Notes: generated from the sequence alone by a model not told the origin. Positions 33,223-42,625 are shown, numbered from the stretch's first letter. The stretch is 64,000 nt of DNA from Caballeronia peredens (GCA_001544595.2 FCOH02000006.1:186001-250000), one strand, 5' to 3'. Translations and numbers: made by a program.

Positions 33223-34137
33223 ACAATAAACAATTCTTCCGCCACGCTCGAGCTGCCCTTCAGGCGGCCCTACGACTGGACGCGCATGCTGAGATTCATC
33301 GGCGGACGCGCATCGGCGGGTGTGGAGTCGGTGGAAGACGACGCCTATCGGCGGGCGATCGAATGGCATGGCGACGAAGGTACCGTCGAAGTCAGGCCGC
33401 ATGAGCGCAGACATCGTCTCGTCGTCACGGTGGAAGGCGCCGTGGCTCGTCATGCGGAGGAACTCGCGGCGCCGCTTGCGCGCATGTTCGACCTGCATGC
33501 CGATCCGCGCGAGATCGCCCGCTGCCTTTCCGCCGATCCGATACTCGCGCCGCTCGTCGCGGCCGCGCCCGGTTTGCGGGTGCCCGGCGCGTGGTCCGGA
33601 TTCGAGCTCGTGGTGCGGACGATCGTCGGGCAGCAAGTGAGCGTGAAAGGCGCCTCGACGATCGTGAACCGGATCGTGCAGCGCGCCGGCAAGCGTATCG
33701 AGGGTCATCCGCACGAGGGCACCGCGTGGCGCTTTCCCACACCCGCCGAACTCGCCGCGGCCAATCTGGACAAGATCGGCATGCCGACGAAGCGCACGGA
33801 GACCGTGCAGCGATTCGCGCAGGCGGTCGCAACGGGCGCCTTGCCGCTCGATGCACCGGGCGCCGATCCCGAACAGCTCAAGCGCGACCTTCTCGCCATG
33901 CCGGGTATCGGGCCGTGGACGGTCGGCTATGTGGCGATGCGAGCCTTACGCGATCCCGACGCGTGGCCCGACGCCGATCTCGTGCTCATGCAGGCGCTCG
34001 CCAGGCGCGATCCCGCGCTCGCGAAACCCGCGCAGCAACGCGCGCACACCGAACGCTGGCGCCCGTGGCGCGCCTACGCTGCCATGCATCTGTGGAACGG
34101 CGTCGCGGCGGAAACGGGGCTAACCCGCGGCGGTTAA
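33214..34137 (+). CDS. AlkA-type DNA-3-methyladenine glycosylase II
   Basis: About 307 residues. An AlkA N-terminal domain (LPFRRPYDWTRMLRFIGGRA, about 15-120) is followed by the HhH-GPD glycosylase core (about 125-300). Core marks are the segment VRTIVGQQVSVKGA, the hairpin LLAMPGIGPWTVGYVAMRAL, and the catalytic aspartate in PDAWPDADLVL. The end RWRPWRAYAAMHLW is typical of AlkA. It removes alkylated bases in base-excision repair. No Ada or AlkB gene adjoins it, so adaptive-response control cannot be inferred. The start is uncertain: ATG 33214 or TTG 33202, both inside a dispersed repeat. Confidence 0.88.
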   Translation: MHSTINNSSATLELPFRRPYDWTRMLRFIGGRASAGVESVEDDAYRRAIEWHGDEGTVEVRPHERRHRLVVTVEGAVARHAEELAAPLARMFDLHADPREIARCLSADPILAPLVAAAPGLRVPGAWSGFELVVRTIVGQQVSVKGASTIVNRIVQRAGKRIEGHPHEGTAWRFPTPAELAAANLDKIGMPTKRTETVQRFAQAVATGALPLDAPGADPEQLKRDLLAMPGIGPWTVGYVAMRALRDPDAWPDADLVLMQALARRDPALAKPAQQRAHTERWRPWRAYAAMHLWNGVAAETGLTRGG

Positions 34138-34165
34138 GTTTGCATTCATTCGACCGTCAGCGCAG

Positions 34166-34196
34166 TTTGCATTCGGTATCACGCATGCAAAATGCC
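34166..34196. repeat. dispersed GGCATT-family repeat after the glycosylase gene
   Basis: TTTGCATTCGGTATCACGCA followed by GCATGCAAAATGCC overlap (the 14-mer at 34183-34196 is identical to 8735-8748). A partial copy, TTTGCATTCATTCG, starts directly after the stop codon at 34139. Confidence 0.78.
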
Positions 34197-34367
34197 GCCA
34201 GCGCGGACGGCCGCATACCGCGCGGCGATCGATTTCTTCTCTTGTCTTAAAAATAGACTACTCTGCATCGAGCACCCGCAGCCGCTGAAGTCCGATATGA
34301 GGCGCGCGCGGCGCAAAAACGGTCGGGACACGAAGAAGCGCTATCGAAACGCCACCGGGAGACGCAC

Positions 34368-36380
34368 ATGACCGCCTCATCCCTCGATTCGGAAAGCCAG
34401 AGCGGCGCACGGACTGCATCGTCCGCCACGCCCCTACCCGACGTGCCGATCGCGCCGCGCATACAGAAGATCGTCGTCGCGATTCACGGCATCGGCAATC
34501 AGCTGCACAGCGACACCGTGCGCTCGGTGGCGAGCCAGTTCGGCGCACGCTACGACCCGCCGCTGCCGGTCATGCCGCTCGGCTACTTCGATATCGCGGG
34601 AGTCGGCGAAGTGGACGTACGTCAACTCGATCTGCCGCCCGGCGGACCGTACACGCCCGAGCAGCGCGACTTCTATTCGGCACTCGGTTTCGCCGAAGTC
34701 TACTGGGCCGACATCCCGCGCGAAGTCGTGAAGCAGGACGACACGCTGGAAGAAAGCAAGGCCTGGGGTCTCTCCATCGTGAGCCGCGCGCAGTCGACCT
34801 ATATGCTCAACGTCGATGAACGCAATCTCGAACCCGCCGACTTTTCGCTGGCAGCGGGCGTCGTGGAAGAGGTCGTCGAGACCGTGGCCGTCATGCAAAG
34901 CCTGCTCGCGGTCGCAGAGAAAGCCGGCATCTTCAAGTTCGATCTCGCGCCCATGCTGCGCGACTATGTCGGCGACGTGCAGCTCGTCGCGGACTTCAAG
35001 CAGCATCGCGACACCATCGTGTTTCGCTTTCATCGCGTGATGGAGCGCCTCGTCGCGCTCGTCACCGCACGCTGTCAATGTGCACCCGAGGTGTATATCG
35101 TCGCGCACAGCGAAGGAACCGTGATCAGCTTTCTCGGCATTCTGCAGGCGCTCTCGGCATCGACGGTGCGCGACCCGAAGGACGGCAAGCAGGTGATCAG
35201 CACCGACTGGGTGCAGAGCCTGCGCGGCTTCATGACCATCGGCTCGCCGATCGACAAGCACATTCTCCTGTGGCCGAAACTATGGGAAGGCATGACGCTC
35301 ACGAGCGAGATGCAGGGCGACTCCGTCACGCAAGTCGATCGTCCCGGCGGCGCGATCACGTTGCCCTCGCGAATCAAGTGGCGCAACTATTACGACTTCG
35401 GCGATCCCGTCGGCTTCGCGCTCGACACCGCGCGCACGTATCTGGATCATCGCGATTGCCAGGCGTTCGAGTTCGAGCCGGCGCACGATATCGGCTTCTC
35501 GCGCTATTGGTTGCCGGGCAAGGCACACACCGATTACTGGACCGATGCCGATGTCTTCGGTCATTTCATCGAAAACGTCGTACTTGGCAAAGACGCTGCA
35601 AAAGTCCCTGCAAACAGGCACTTTCGCGGCATCGTCAGCACGGCGATTCCCTATTTGCTGAGCTTCGCGCTTCATCTGGCCGCCGTGTTCTTCATCTACA
35701 AGGCGGTCACGGCCTCGTCCGATACGGGTGCGGACGGCTCGGGCAATACGCCCGAATTCATCTATCTCACGCGTTCGGTGTTTGCGCTTGCCTGCTTGTT
35801 GATGGGGACGACGGTCGCCGCGCGCATTCCGCGTCTCGTCAAGGCGCGCGGTGCACGACGCACGGGCGCGTGGCTGCGATGGCGCGTGGTCGCGCTCGCG
35901 GCTTTCGCGGCGGGCGCGCTTGTGTTCTGGTTCGTGCTCGTGAGCGGCGTGGCCGCGTTTCTTGCAAGCCCGTTCGCCGATATCCTGCATCGCGACAATG
36001 CCGATCCTGTTGTCGGCAAAGCGGTCTTCGTTCTTGCCGGGCTCGTTTGTGCGCTGAGCGGCTGGCTCGTGCCGCGCAAGCCGCGTGTGGGCCGACGCCT
36101 TCTCGTTGCGCTCGGCGCGCTGATGATGACGCTGATCGTCGGCGTGAGGTTATGGGGCGATCTGGCGGGCAAGCCGCTGTGGCCCGTCGTGCTCGGTGGC
36201 CTGTTCTTTCTCTATGCGTGGTGGCTTGCGATTCTGATCTTCGATCTCGCCTTCGTGTGGCATCGCTATGTACGCAATTCCGTCGCGCTCGATACGTTGC
36301 GCGCATGGCGCGAAAACGGACGCGACGCGCAACCCACGCCGATCATGTCGATGCGCAAAAAGCGCACCGCCAGACAGTAG
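34368..36380 (+). CDS. membrane-anchored alpha/beta-hydrolase-like protein, unknown substrate
   Basis: A 670-residue protein. The N-terminal 400 residues look like a lipase-type hydrolase: an oxyanion strand KIVVAIHGIGNQLHSD near residue 40, then the nucleophile-elbow-like YIVAHSEGTVISFLG near residue 245. The elbow reads H-S-E-G where the classical GxSxG has an initial Gly two residues earlier, as in some PGAP1/DUF676-like proteins. The C-terminal 240 residues contain five to six hydrophobic helices. This arrangement suggests a cytoplasmic-face or membrane lipid/thioester hydrolase. A candidate catalytic Asp/His pair cannot be assigned with certainty. Confidence 0.7.
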   Translation: MTASSLDSESQSGARTASSATPLPDVPIAPRIQKIVVAIHGIGNQLHSDTVRSVASQFGARYDPPLPVMPLGYFDIAGVGEVDVRQLDLPPGGPYTPEQRDFYSALGFAEVYWADIPREVVKQDDTLEESKAWGLSIVSRAQSTYMLNVDERNLEPADFSLAAGVVEEVVETVAVMQSLLAVAEKAGIFKFDLAPMLRDYVGDVQLVADFKQHRDTIVFRFHRVMERLVALVTARCQCAPEVYIVAHSEGTVISFLGILQALSASTVRDPKDGKQVISTDWVQSLRGFMTIGSPIDKHILLWPKLWEGMTLTSEMQGDSVTQVDRPGGAITLPSRIKWRNYYDFGDPVGFALDTARTYLDHRDCQAFEFEPAHDIGFSRYWLPGKAHTDYWTDADVFGHFIENVVLGKDAAKVPANRHFRGIVSTAIPYLLSFALHLAAVFFIYKAVTASSDTGADGSGNTPEFIYLTRSVFALACLLMGTTVAARIPRLVKARGARRTGAWLRWRVVALAAFAAGALVFWFVLVSGVAAFLASPFADILHRDNADPVVGKAVFVLAGLVCALSGWLVPRKPRVGRRLLVALGALMMTLIVGVRLWGDLAGKPLWPVVLGGLFFLYAWWLAILIFDLAFVWHRYVRNSVALDTLRAWRENGRDAQPTPIMSMRKKRTARQ

Positions 36381-36410
36381 TTCAAATGACGATCTGAATG
36401 ACGCCTCGCA

Positions 36411-37559
36411 TCACGCGTGCAGAATGAGTTTCTGCACGCGCCAGTTGAGCAGCTCGGCGACAAACAGCGTGTTTTCCGAAGGACACGCCATTTCATGAAT
36501 CCAGCCAAATTGCTTCAACTGCTTGCCTGATCGCCCGAGCACGCCGAGCACTTTGCCGTCGAGCGACAGCTTGTAGATGCGACCGGGAAACGCGTCGGCG
36601 GAATACAGCACCTGATTCGGACCCGGCGAAATGCAAATGGCCCACGGCGAACCCGGCGCAAAGGTGCCGGCTGCAAGAGCCGCTTCATCGGGCATGTTGC
36701 CGATTGCCGGCCGCGCGTCGGATGGCACGGGCACATCGATCGTGAATTGGCGCTGAAAGTTGCCGTCGCCGTCGAATACCTGAATCCGGCGGTTGCTGCG
36801 ATCCGCGACATAGACCATGTTGTTCGCATCGACGGCAATGCTATGCGGTGTATGGAACTGCCCCGGCCCTTTGCCGCGATCGCCCCACGACTTGAGCCAG
36901 TTGCCGTCGCGATCGACCTTCGCGACGCGCGAGTTGATGTAACCGTCGCTGATGAACGTGTTGCCGGCTGTGTCCCACGCGACGTCGGTCACCTGACGGA
37001 AGCGCCCCGGCTCGGACGGCAGCGGCGGATTCGGATGCTTGAGCGGCGCGGTCTCTTCATCCGATGCTTCCTGCTTGCGGCCGAATACCATCGCGACACG
37101 GCCTTCGGGCGTGAACTTGATGATCATGTCCGAGCCCTTGTCGGTAACCCAGACGTTGTCCTGCCGATCTACCTTGACCGTGTGCGCGAACGACCACGCA
37201 TAGAGGTTGTGACCGATCTCGCGCACGAAGCGTCCATTGCGGTCGAATTCGAGCAACTGCGCGGCTGCGGCACCGTATGCGGGACCCGTGCTGTTACCGC
37301 GCGAAAGCACGAACACATGACCCGCCGAATTGAGCGCGACGCCCGAGCATTCCCCGAGATACATGTCGCGCGGCAGACGCACCGGATCGGGTACGGAATC
37401 GTAGGGAATGGCAGGCACGTCGTTGTCGGCGTACGCGAGATGCGGAAAGACCGCGAGCGCCGCAGCGCTCTGACCCGCCAGTGCCAGAAAGCGGCGCCGG
37501 CTTGCGGCGCCCGGCTGACTGTCGCAACATGGGCAGAACATCGAGTGTCGAAGGCTCAT
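36411..37559 (-). CDS. Tat-exported NHL-repeat (peptidyl-alpha-hydroxyglycine lyase-like) protein
   Basis: A 382-residue protein. The Tat signal SRRRFLALAGQSAAALAVFPHLAYA is preceded by a Cys-rich start (MFCPCCDSQPG). The mature part is a six-bladed NHL propeller with repeats such as GHVFVLSRGN, DNVWVTDKGSDMIIKF, NTFISDGYINSRVAKV and NMVYVADRSNRRIQVF. NHL proteins of this type resemble the lyase half of peptide-amidating enzyme, but bacterial roles are mostly unknown. AGGAGGGTAACC before ATG 37559 is an excellent ribosome site. Its 3' end is convergent with the hydrolase gene. Confidence 0.82.
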   Translation of the reverse strand: MSLRHSMFCPCCDSQPGAASRRRFLALAGQSAAALAVFPHLAYADNDVPAIPYDSVPDPVRLPRDMYLGECSGVALNSAGHVFVLSRGNSTGPAYGAAAAQLLEFDRNGRFVREIGHNLYAWSFAHTVKVDRQDNVWVTDKGSDMIIKFTPEGRVAMVFGRKQEASDEETAPLKHPNPPLPSEPGRFRQVTDVAWDTAGNTFISDGYINSRVAKVDRDGNWLKSWGDRGKGPGQFHTPHSIAVDANNMVYVADRSNRRIQVFDGDGNFQRQFTIDVPVPSDARPAIGNMPDEAALAAGTFAPGSPWAICISPGPNQVLYSADAFPGRIYKLSLDGKVLGVLGRSGKQLKQFGWIHEMACPSENTLFVAELLNWRVQKLILHA

Positions 37560-37699
37560 GGTTACCCTCCTCTTGTTCGTCGCCTGCAAGGATGGACATC
37601 GTTGGTTGGCTTGCTTTGCGATGCGAGAGGAAGTGTAGTGCATGTATCGCATGATCCGCACACGAGTGCTTTAATCGCTTTCAATGCTGAAAGGACAAC

Positions 37700-38134
37700 A
37701 TGAACGCAACGTGGCAATACCAGGTTCGCATCAGGCTTGCGCCCGAGTGCGCGGCAATAGCACGTCAGGAACCGTCGAATGAAAAGCTCGGGCCGCTGAA
37801 CGCGGTGCTGGCGCGGCATCACGCGCAGTTGAAATGTCAGTACGATGCTTTCGCAGACTATGTCGCGCAAGCCGAGCGCGATGGGATCGAGCACTATCCG
37901 CTTTATCGATGGACGCGCGAAACCATCGAGAATCCCGCAAAGAAAGCAAAATATCTCGAAGCGTTCACGCTCTATGTGAACGGCGACGAAGTCTACGAAA
38001 AGGCTTTGGCCGATGCGCTCGAAGCCGATCTCCACTCGCTCGCGAATGCTGCGATCATCGACATCCGCAAATACGACACGAATCCCGCGAACAATCCGCA
38101 GCCACCTTCCCATGGCAAGCAAGCGGGTTCATGA
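37700..38134 (+). CDS. hypothetical protein
   Basis: A 144-residue soluble, acidic, largely helical protein with no signal peptide. No family motif was recognised. AAAGGA lies just upstream of the ATG. It is divergent from the Tat-exported NHL gene, 140 bp apart, and precedes a TetR regulator in the same direction. Confidence 0.65.
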   Translation: MNATWQYQVRIRLAPECAAIARQEPSNEKLGPLNAVLARHHAQLKCQYDAFADYVAQAERDGIEHYPLYRWTRETIENPAKKAKYLEAFTLYVNGDEVYEKALADALEADLHSLANAAIIDIRKYDTNPANNPQPPSHGKQAGS

Positions 38135-38185
38135 GCGACTCATGAAGGCGTCGTGAGGTTGACGCCGCGCTTCTTGCGCGCTAAG

Positions 38186-38205
38186 GTTTGGTAAATCAAC
38201 CAAAC
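38186..38205. promoter_or_regulatory. TetR-type operator
   Basis: GTTTGGT-AAATCA-ACCAAAC, a perfect 7-bp inverted repeat directly before the TetR gene. The position suggests autoregulation. Confidence 0.7.
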
Positions 38206-38220
38206 AGCGAAAAACATCCC

Positions 38221-38793
38221 GTGCAGGATCGCCGACAAACCATACTCGAAGCCGCGCTCGCCACGTTGCGTGAAGAAGGCTATTCGGGCTTCACGCAACC
38301 ACGCGTGGCCGCGCGCGCGGGTGTGCGTCAAAGTCACCTCACCTATTATTTTCCGACGCGGCTCGCGCTCATCGAAGCAGTCGCACGCACGGCAATCGAC
38401 GGCCAGCTCGCCGCCGTGGATGCATTCGCGGGCGAGACCTCTCCGAAGGTCACGGCCGCATCGATCGCGAACGTCGCGATGCGGCACGAGAACACACGCG
38501 TGCTGATGGCGCTCGCGCAAGCCGCGGACGAAGAGCCTTCCATACGCAGCCTCTTTCGAGAACTCGCCGAGGGAGTCGCGGTGCGCATTACAGGCATGCT
38601 CGAATCGATGGGACTCGCCGTCACGAAGGAACATGTGTCGATGGTGCACTCGCTCGTCGTCGGGCTCGCGGTCATCGAGCTCGCGGTCGGCCGAACGGAT
38701 GCGAAGCGCCGCGCGACCGTCGCGATCGAAACCCTGTTCTCGCTGCTGCCGACCGAAACATCGAAAGAGCCTGCGCGGCGCGTCAGGTCATAA
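38221..38793 (+). CDS. TetR/AcrR-family transcriptional regulator
   Basis: About 190 residues. The helix-turn-helix is RRQTILEAALATLREEGYSGF followed by TQPRVAARAGVRQSHLTYYFPTRLALIEAV, with the family signature Y-Y-F-P. The C-terminal half is the variable ligand-binding helical domain. The GTG at 38221 was chosen because the in-frame TTG at 38188 would put the operator-like palindrome (38186-38205) within the coding sequence; the TTG start would add MVNQPNSEKHP. Target and ligand are unknown. The 2-hydroxyacid dehydrogenase gene is convergent, 9 bp away. Confidence 0.82.
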   Translation: MQDRRQTILEAALATLREEGYSGFTQPRVAARAGVRQSHLTYYFPTRLALIEAVARTAIDGQLAAVDAFAGETSPKVTAASIANVAMRHENTRVLMALAQAADEEPSIRSLFRELAEGVAVRITGMLESMGLAVTKEHVSMVHSLVVGLAVIELAVGRTDAKRRATVAIETLFSLLPTETSKEPARRVRS

Positions 38794-38802
38794 GCGCAAC
38801 GC

Positions 38803-39756
38803 TCAGGTCGTGCGCGAATCGAGCCATTCGACGATATTGCGCACGGTGTCGCCATAGAACGTGCGATACAGGTCTTCCGCCACGTAGCCGATATGCGGCG
38901 TCGCCAGCACGTTCGGCAGCGATCGGAGTACATCATTCGCGGCGAGCGGTTCTTCGTCGTACACGTCGATGCCCGCGCCCGCGAGCTTGCCCGACTTCAA
39001 TGCATCGATCAGCGCCACGCTGTCCACGATCGGCCCGCGCGACGTATTGACGAGGCGGCTCGTCGGCTTCATTTGCGCAAGCTCCTGCGCACCGACGAGA
39101 TGTTGCGTGCGCTCGCTGAGCCGCACGTGAATCGAGAGCACATCGGAAGTCTTGAAAAGCGTGTCCTTGTCGACGAGTTCGACGCCTTTTTCCGCCGCGC
39201 GCTCGGCCGTCAGGTTCTGACTCCACGCGATCACGTTCATGCGGAATGCGCGGCCGATCACACCGACTGCCGAGCCTACGCGCCCGAGACCTAGCAGGCC
39301 GAGCGTCTTGCCCGCGAGTTCGGTACCGAGGCCGACTTGCCAGCCGCCTTCCCTGAGCGAGCGATTTTCAGCGGGAATATTGCGCATCATCGCGAGAATG
39401 AGTGCCCAGGTGAATTCGATCGTCGGCGCGGACGTGTAGCCCGTGTGCCGCACTTCGACGCCGCGTGCGGCCGCGGCTTCCAGATCGATCGATGCGTTGG
39501 CCGCGCCCGTCGATGCAATGAGCTTGAGGTTCGGCAGATGGTCGATGATGTCGCGCGAAAACGGCGTGCGCTCACGCATTGCACAGACGACATCGAACGG
39601 ACGCAGGCGTTCGAGCAGTGCGCCGCGCTCGGCAATGTGATCGTTGAAGACGGTGATTTCCGCGCGCGCGTCGAGCGGCGACCAGTCGGCCATGGAAAGC
39701 GCGACGTTCTGATAGTCGTCTAGTACGGCGATCTTGATTCGAGTGGACGTGGACAT
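38803..39756 (-). CDS. D-isomer-specific 2-hydroxyacid dehydrogenase
   Basis: A 317-residue NAD(P)-dependent oxidoreductase of the D-3-phosphoglycerate/formate dehydrogenase group. The Rossmann motif is GKTLGLLGLGRVGSAVG (about residue 145). Catalytic arginine lies in LVNTSRGPIVD, glutamate in GIDVYDEEPL, and histidine in LATPHIGYV. It probably reduces a 2-oxo acid such as hydroxypyruvate, glyoxylate or phosphohydroxypyruvate. The start MSTSTRIKIAVLDDYQN was chosen over a long unsupported extension. The gene is single, with a 270-bp promoter region shared with the divergent exported repeat protein. Confidence 0.87.
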   Translation of the reverse strand: MSTSTRIKIAVLDDYQNVALSMADWSPLDARAEITVFNDHIAERGALLERLRPFDVVCAMRERTPFSRDIIDHLPNLKLIASTGAANASIDLEAAAARGVEVRHTGYTSAPTIEFTWALILAMMRNIPAENRSLREGGWQVGLGTELAGKTLGLLGLGRVGSAVGVIGRAFRMNVIAWSQNLTAERAAEKGVELVDKDTLFKTSDVLSIHVRLSERTQHLVGAQELAQMKPTSRLVNTSRGPIVDSVALIDALKSGKLAGAGIDVYDEEPLAANDVLRSLPNVLATPHIGYVAEDLYRTFYGDTVRNIVEWLDSRTT

Positions 39757-40026
39757 GGTGAGCTCTTCGGTTTCTTTGTTATGACGAATACCGTGACCGG
39801 CAGCAGCCGCTAGTGTGACGCAACGCCCGAAATTGTGTCGGACGCACCCTTCGACGGCTCGGCCGTATTCCTTCAAAGCCATATGCGACAAGGGAAAGCG
39901 CCCGCCCTGCCGTCATGACATCGCGTGAAATAAGTCTGCGCGGGACTTGGCCGGACCGTTCCCCTATAGTCACTTCCGTCGCCACACGAAACGCAGCGTG
40001 GCCTAAAGAACCGAGAAGGACATCCC

Positions 40027-41085
40027 GTGAAAACCAGATCGACTTTCGCTTCAGCCGCCGCTTCGAAAACGAGTCACGCGCGTCATCTGCTGCTCGTCGC
40101 CACGGCCGCAGCGCTCACGCTGTGCAGCGGTTCCGCCTTCGCCGGCTGGGCGCATGGCGGCACGGCCTACACCGGCCGCGGCGAATACCAGGGCGCGCAC
40201 GTCGGCTCGTGCGGCGGCGGAAGCTGCTCGCATGCGGGCGCCGTCGAAAATCCGTGGGGCCGCGTCGCCACCAACTCCGGCACCGTGACGCGCACCGCAC
40301 CCGGCCAGTTCTCCAACTCGGGCACGGCATACGGCCCGAACGGCCGCTCCGTGCAACATGCGGGCGACACGAGCTGCGCCGGCGGCAGCTGCACGCATGA
40401 CGGCAGCGCCACCGGCCCCAACGGCAAGACCGCGACCGGCAGCGACACCGTCACGCGCACGGCGCCGGGACAATACTCGTCGACGGGCTCGGTGACGGGC
40501 CCGAACGGCAACACGTCCACGCACGCGGCATCGACGAGCTGCGCGGGCTATACGTGCAACCGCTCCGGCACCGTCAACACGGCCAACGGCGGCACCGTGG
40601 CTCATTCGGGCAGCGCGACGAGCGTAGCGCCCGGTGTGGTCGTGACCTCGGGCAGCGCGACTGCCACCAGCGGTTCGCACAGCACGACGGTCGTCGGCGG
40701 CGCCACGGTGACGTCGGGCACGACGGTCGTGACCGGTTCGACGACGGTGGTCGCTGCGCCCGTGATCGTGCCGCCGCCGCCTTCGTCGACCGTCGTGATC
40801 GCGCCGCCCCCGCCGCCTTCGACCGTGGTCGTTGCGCCGCCCCCGCCGCCGCCTTCGTCGACGGTCGTGATCGCACCGCCGCCGCCCGCCAAGACCGTGG
40901 TCGTCGCGCCGCCTCCGCCGCCGGTCAAGACCGTCTATGTCGCGCCGGCCCGGCCGCCCGTCAAGACCGTCTACGTCGCGCCGCCCCCGCCGCCGGTCAA
41001 GACGGTCTATGTCGTGCCGCGTCGCGCGATCTGGATTCCGGGCCACTACGTTGGCGCAATCTGGATCCCCGCTCACTGGGCATAA
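40027..41085 (+). CDS. exported Gly/Ser/Thr- and Pro-rich repeat protein
   Basis: A 352-residue secreted protein. The signal peptide ends near GSAFAGWAHGG (about residue 40). Four degenerate repeats of about 38 residues follow (SCGGGSCSHAGAVENPWGR, then SCAGGSCTHDGSATGPNGK, then SCAGYTCNRSGTVNTANGG), each with a C-x4-C pair. A Val/Thr-rich stretch and then a proline-rich repeat (PPPPxSTVVVAPPPP, PPVKTVYVAP) lead to a C-terminal IWIPGHYVGAIWIPAHWA, a motif seen in small envelope proteins. It is probably a cell-surface or periplasmic structural protein. GAGAAGGACATCCC lies before the GTG start at 40027. Confidence 0.78.
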   Translation: MKTRSTFASAAASKTSHARHLLLVATAAALTLCSGSAFAGWAHGGTAYTGRGEYQGAHVGSCGGGSCSHAGAVENPWGRVATNSGTVTRTAPGQFSNSGTAYGPNGRSVQHAGDTSCAGGSCTHDGSATGPNGKTATGSDTVTRTAPGQYSSTGSVTGPNGNTSTHAASTSCAGYTCNRSGTVNTANGGTVAHSGSATSVAPGVVVTSGSATATSGSHSTTVVGGATVTSGTTVVTGSTTVVAAPVIVPPPPSSTVVIAPPPPPSTVVVAPPPPPPSSTVVIAPPPPAKTVVVAPPPPPVKTVYVAPARPPVKTVYVAPPPPPVKTVYVVPRRAIWIPGHYVGAIWIPAHWA

Positions 41086-41104
41086 AAAGTCATCGACGTA
41101 ACCC

Positions 41105-41131
41105 AGGGCCGGCCGAATGCGCGCCGGCCTT
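41105..41131 (+). terminator. terminator after the repeat protein gene
   Basis: GGCCGGC (41107-41113) pairs with GCCGGCC (41123-41129), loop CGAATGCGC, extended by a G-T and an A-T pair, followed by GTCGTTTTG. Confidence 0.6.
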
Positions 41132-41255
41132 GTCGTTTTGTCTGCGTGGAGCGTTAAACTGCAAGTCAACGCCGCTTCCGACACAGGCACGACATGCTCC
41201 ACGTCCATTCCGACGCACAGGCATCAAACGGCAATCACCCATGACGAGGCACCGC

Positions 41256-42596
41256 ATGAAGCGTCCTCATCTGCCTCACGATCACGCGAAAGGGGTTCTG
41301 CACGACATCACCTGGACCGCCGGTCCGGTCGTGCTGATCATCGCGATCATTGCAGCGCTCGTGTACTGGCTCGTCGATCCCGCGCCGCCCAAGACCATCA
41401 CGATGAGCGCGGGTCAGTCCGACAGTTCGTTCTATCTCATCTCGCAGGAATACGCGAAGATTCTCGCGCGCAACGGCATCACACTGAAGGTCTTGCCGTC
41501 GGATGGCTCCGTGCAGAACCTCGAACGTCTCCTCGATCCGAAGCAGCACGTCGATCTCGCGTTCGTCCAAGGCGGCATTGCGACCAAAGAGCAAGCCGCG
41601 CAACTAATGTCGCTTGGAAGCGTGTCGTATGTGCCGCTCGTCGTGTTTTATCGCGGCAAGGGCCTCACGTTGTTGTCGCAACTGGAAGGCAAGCGGATTG
41701 CGATCGGCCGCGAAGGCAGCGGCACGCGCATGCTCTCGTTGAAGCTTCTGGAAGCAAACGGCATCAGCGCGGGCGGTAGCACGCAGCTTCTGCCGACCGA
41801 TGGCTTGCAGGCCGCGACGCAACTCGTCAGCAACGAAGCCGACGCCGTGTTCCTCTCGGGCGACTCCGCCACGCGCGGACTCATGCTGCGTCTGTTGCGC
41901 GTGCCCGGTATCTCCGTGATGGACTTCAAGGAAGCGAGCGCCTATACGCGTCTCTTTCCCTATCTCGACGAGATCGAACTGCCGCCCGGCGTGCTCGATC
42001 TCGGCCGCCGCGTTCCGCCGGAAGCCGTGCATCTCGTCGGTCCGACAGTCGAACTGGTGGCACGGCCGAGCCTGCATCCCGCGTTGTCGGACCTGCTCAT
42101 CGAAGCCGCGCAGGAAGTGCATGCCACGGCTGGCCTTCTGCAACGCGCAGGCCAGTTCCCGAATGTCGTCGCGCATGAATTTCCGATCAGCGAAGATGCG
42201 AGCCGCTATTACCGCTCGGGAAAAAGCTTTTTCTATCGCACGCTGCCGTTCTGGCTCGCGAATATCGCCGATCGCGCGCTCGTGTTGCTCCTGCCCGTCG
42301 CGGTGCTGATCTTTCCTGCGCTGCGTCTCGTGCCCGCGCTGTATCGGTGGCGCGTGCGCTCACGCATCTATCGCTATTACGGCGCGCTGATCGCCGTCGA
42401 ACGCGGCGCGATGAAGCTCACGAACGAGACCGAGCGGCGCGCGCTGGTCACCGAACTCGACTACATCGAAGAATCGCTCGATACGCTCAGGCTTCCGCTT
42501 GCCTATGCCGACGCGCTTTACGTGCTGCGCGAGCATATCGGCTTCGTGCGCGCGCGTCTGAGTGAAGCGGCGCGGCGTGAAAAGAGCCTCGTTTGA
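41256..42596 (+). CDS. membrane-anchored TAXI-family (TRAP-type) solute-binding protein
   Basis: A 446-residue protein. An N-terminal helix (VVLIIAIIAALVYWLVDPAPP) anchors a TAXI-type binding domain (about 50-340; TMSAGQSDSSFYLISQEYAKILAR, VQGGIATKEQAAQL, GREGSGTRMLSLKLLEANG). A second helix (ALVLLLPVAVLIFPALRLV) and a helical C-terminal tail follow. TAXI proteins normally feed DctQM-type permeases, but no permease is adjacent, so it may be a sensor or scaffold. GAGGCACCGC precedes ATG 41256; an in-frame ATG at 41241 adds five residues. Confidence 0.8.
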   Translation: MKRPHLPHDHAKGVLHDITWTAGPVVLIIAIIAALVYWLVDPAPPKTITMSAGQSDSSFYLISQEYAKILARNGITLKVLPSDGSVQNLERLLDPKQHVDLAFVQGGIATKEQAAQLMSLGSVSYVPLVVFYRGKGLTLLSQLEGKRIAIGREGSGTRMLSLKLLEANGISAGGSTQLLPTDGLQAATQLVSNEADAVFLSGDSATRGLMLRLLRVPGISVMDFKEASAYTRLFPYLDEIELPPGVLDLGRRVPPEAVHLVGPTVELVARPSLHPALSDLLIEAAQEVHATAGLLQRAGQFPNVVAHEFPISEDASRYYRSGKSFFYRTLPFWLANIADRALVLLLPVAVLIFPALRLVPALYRWRVRSRIYRYYGALIAVERGAMKLTNETERRALVTELDYIEESLDTLRLPLAYADALYVLREHIGFVRARLSEAARREKSLV

Positions 42597-42625
42597 GACA
42601 CGCGATACATCGCGAAGGACGCACG

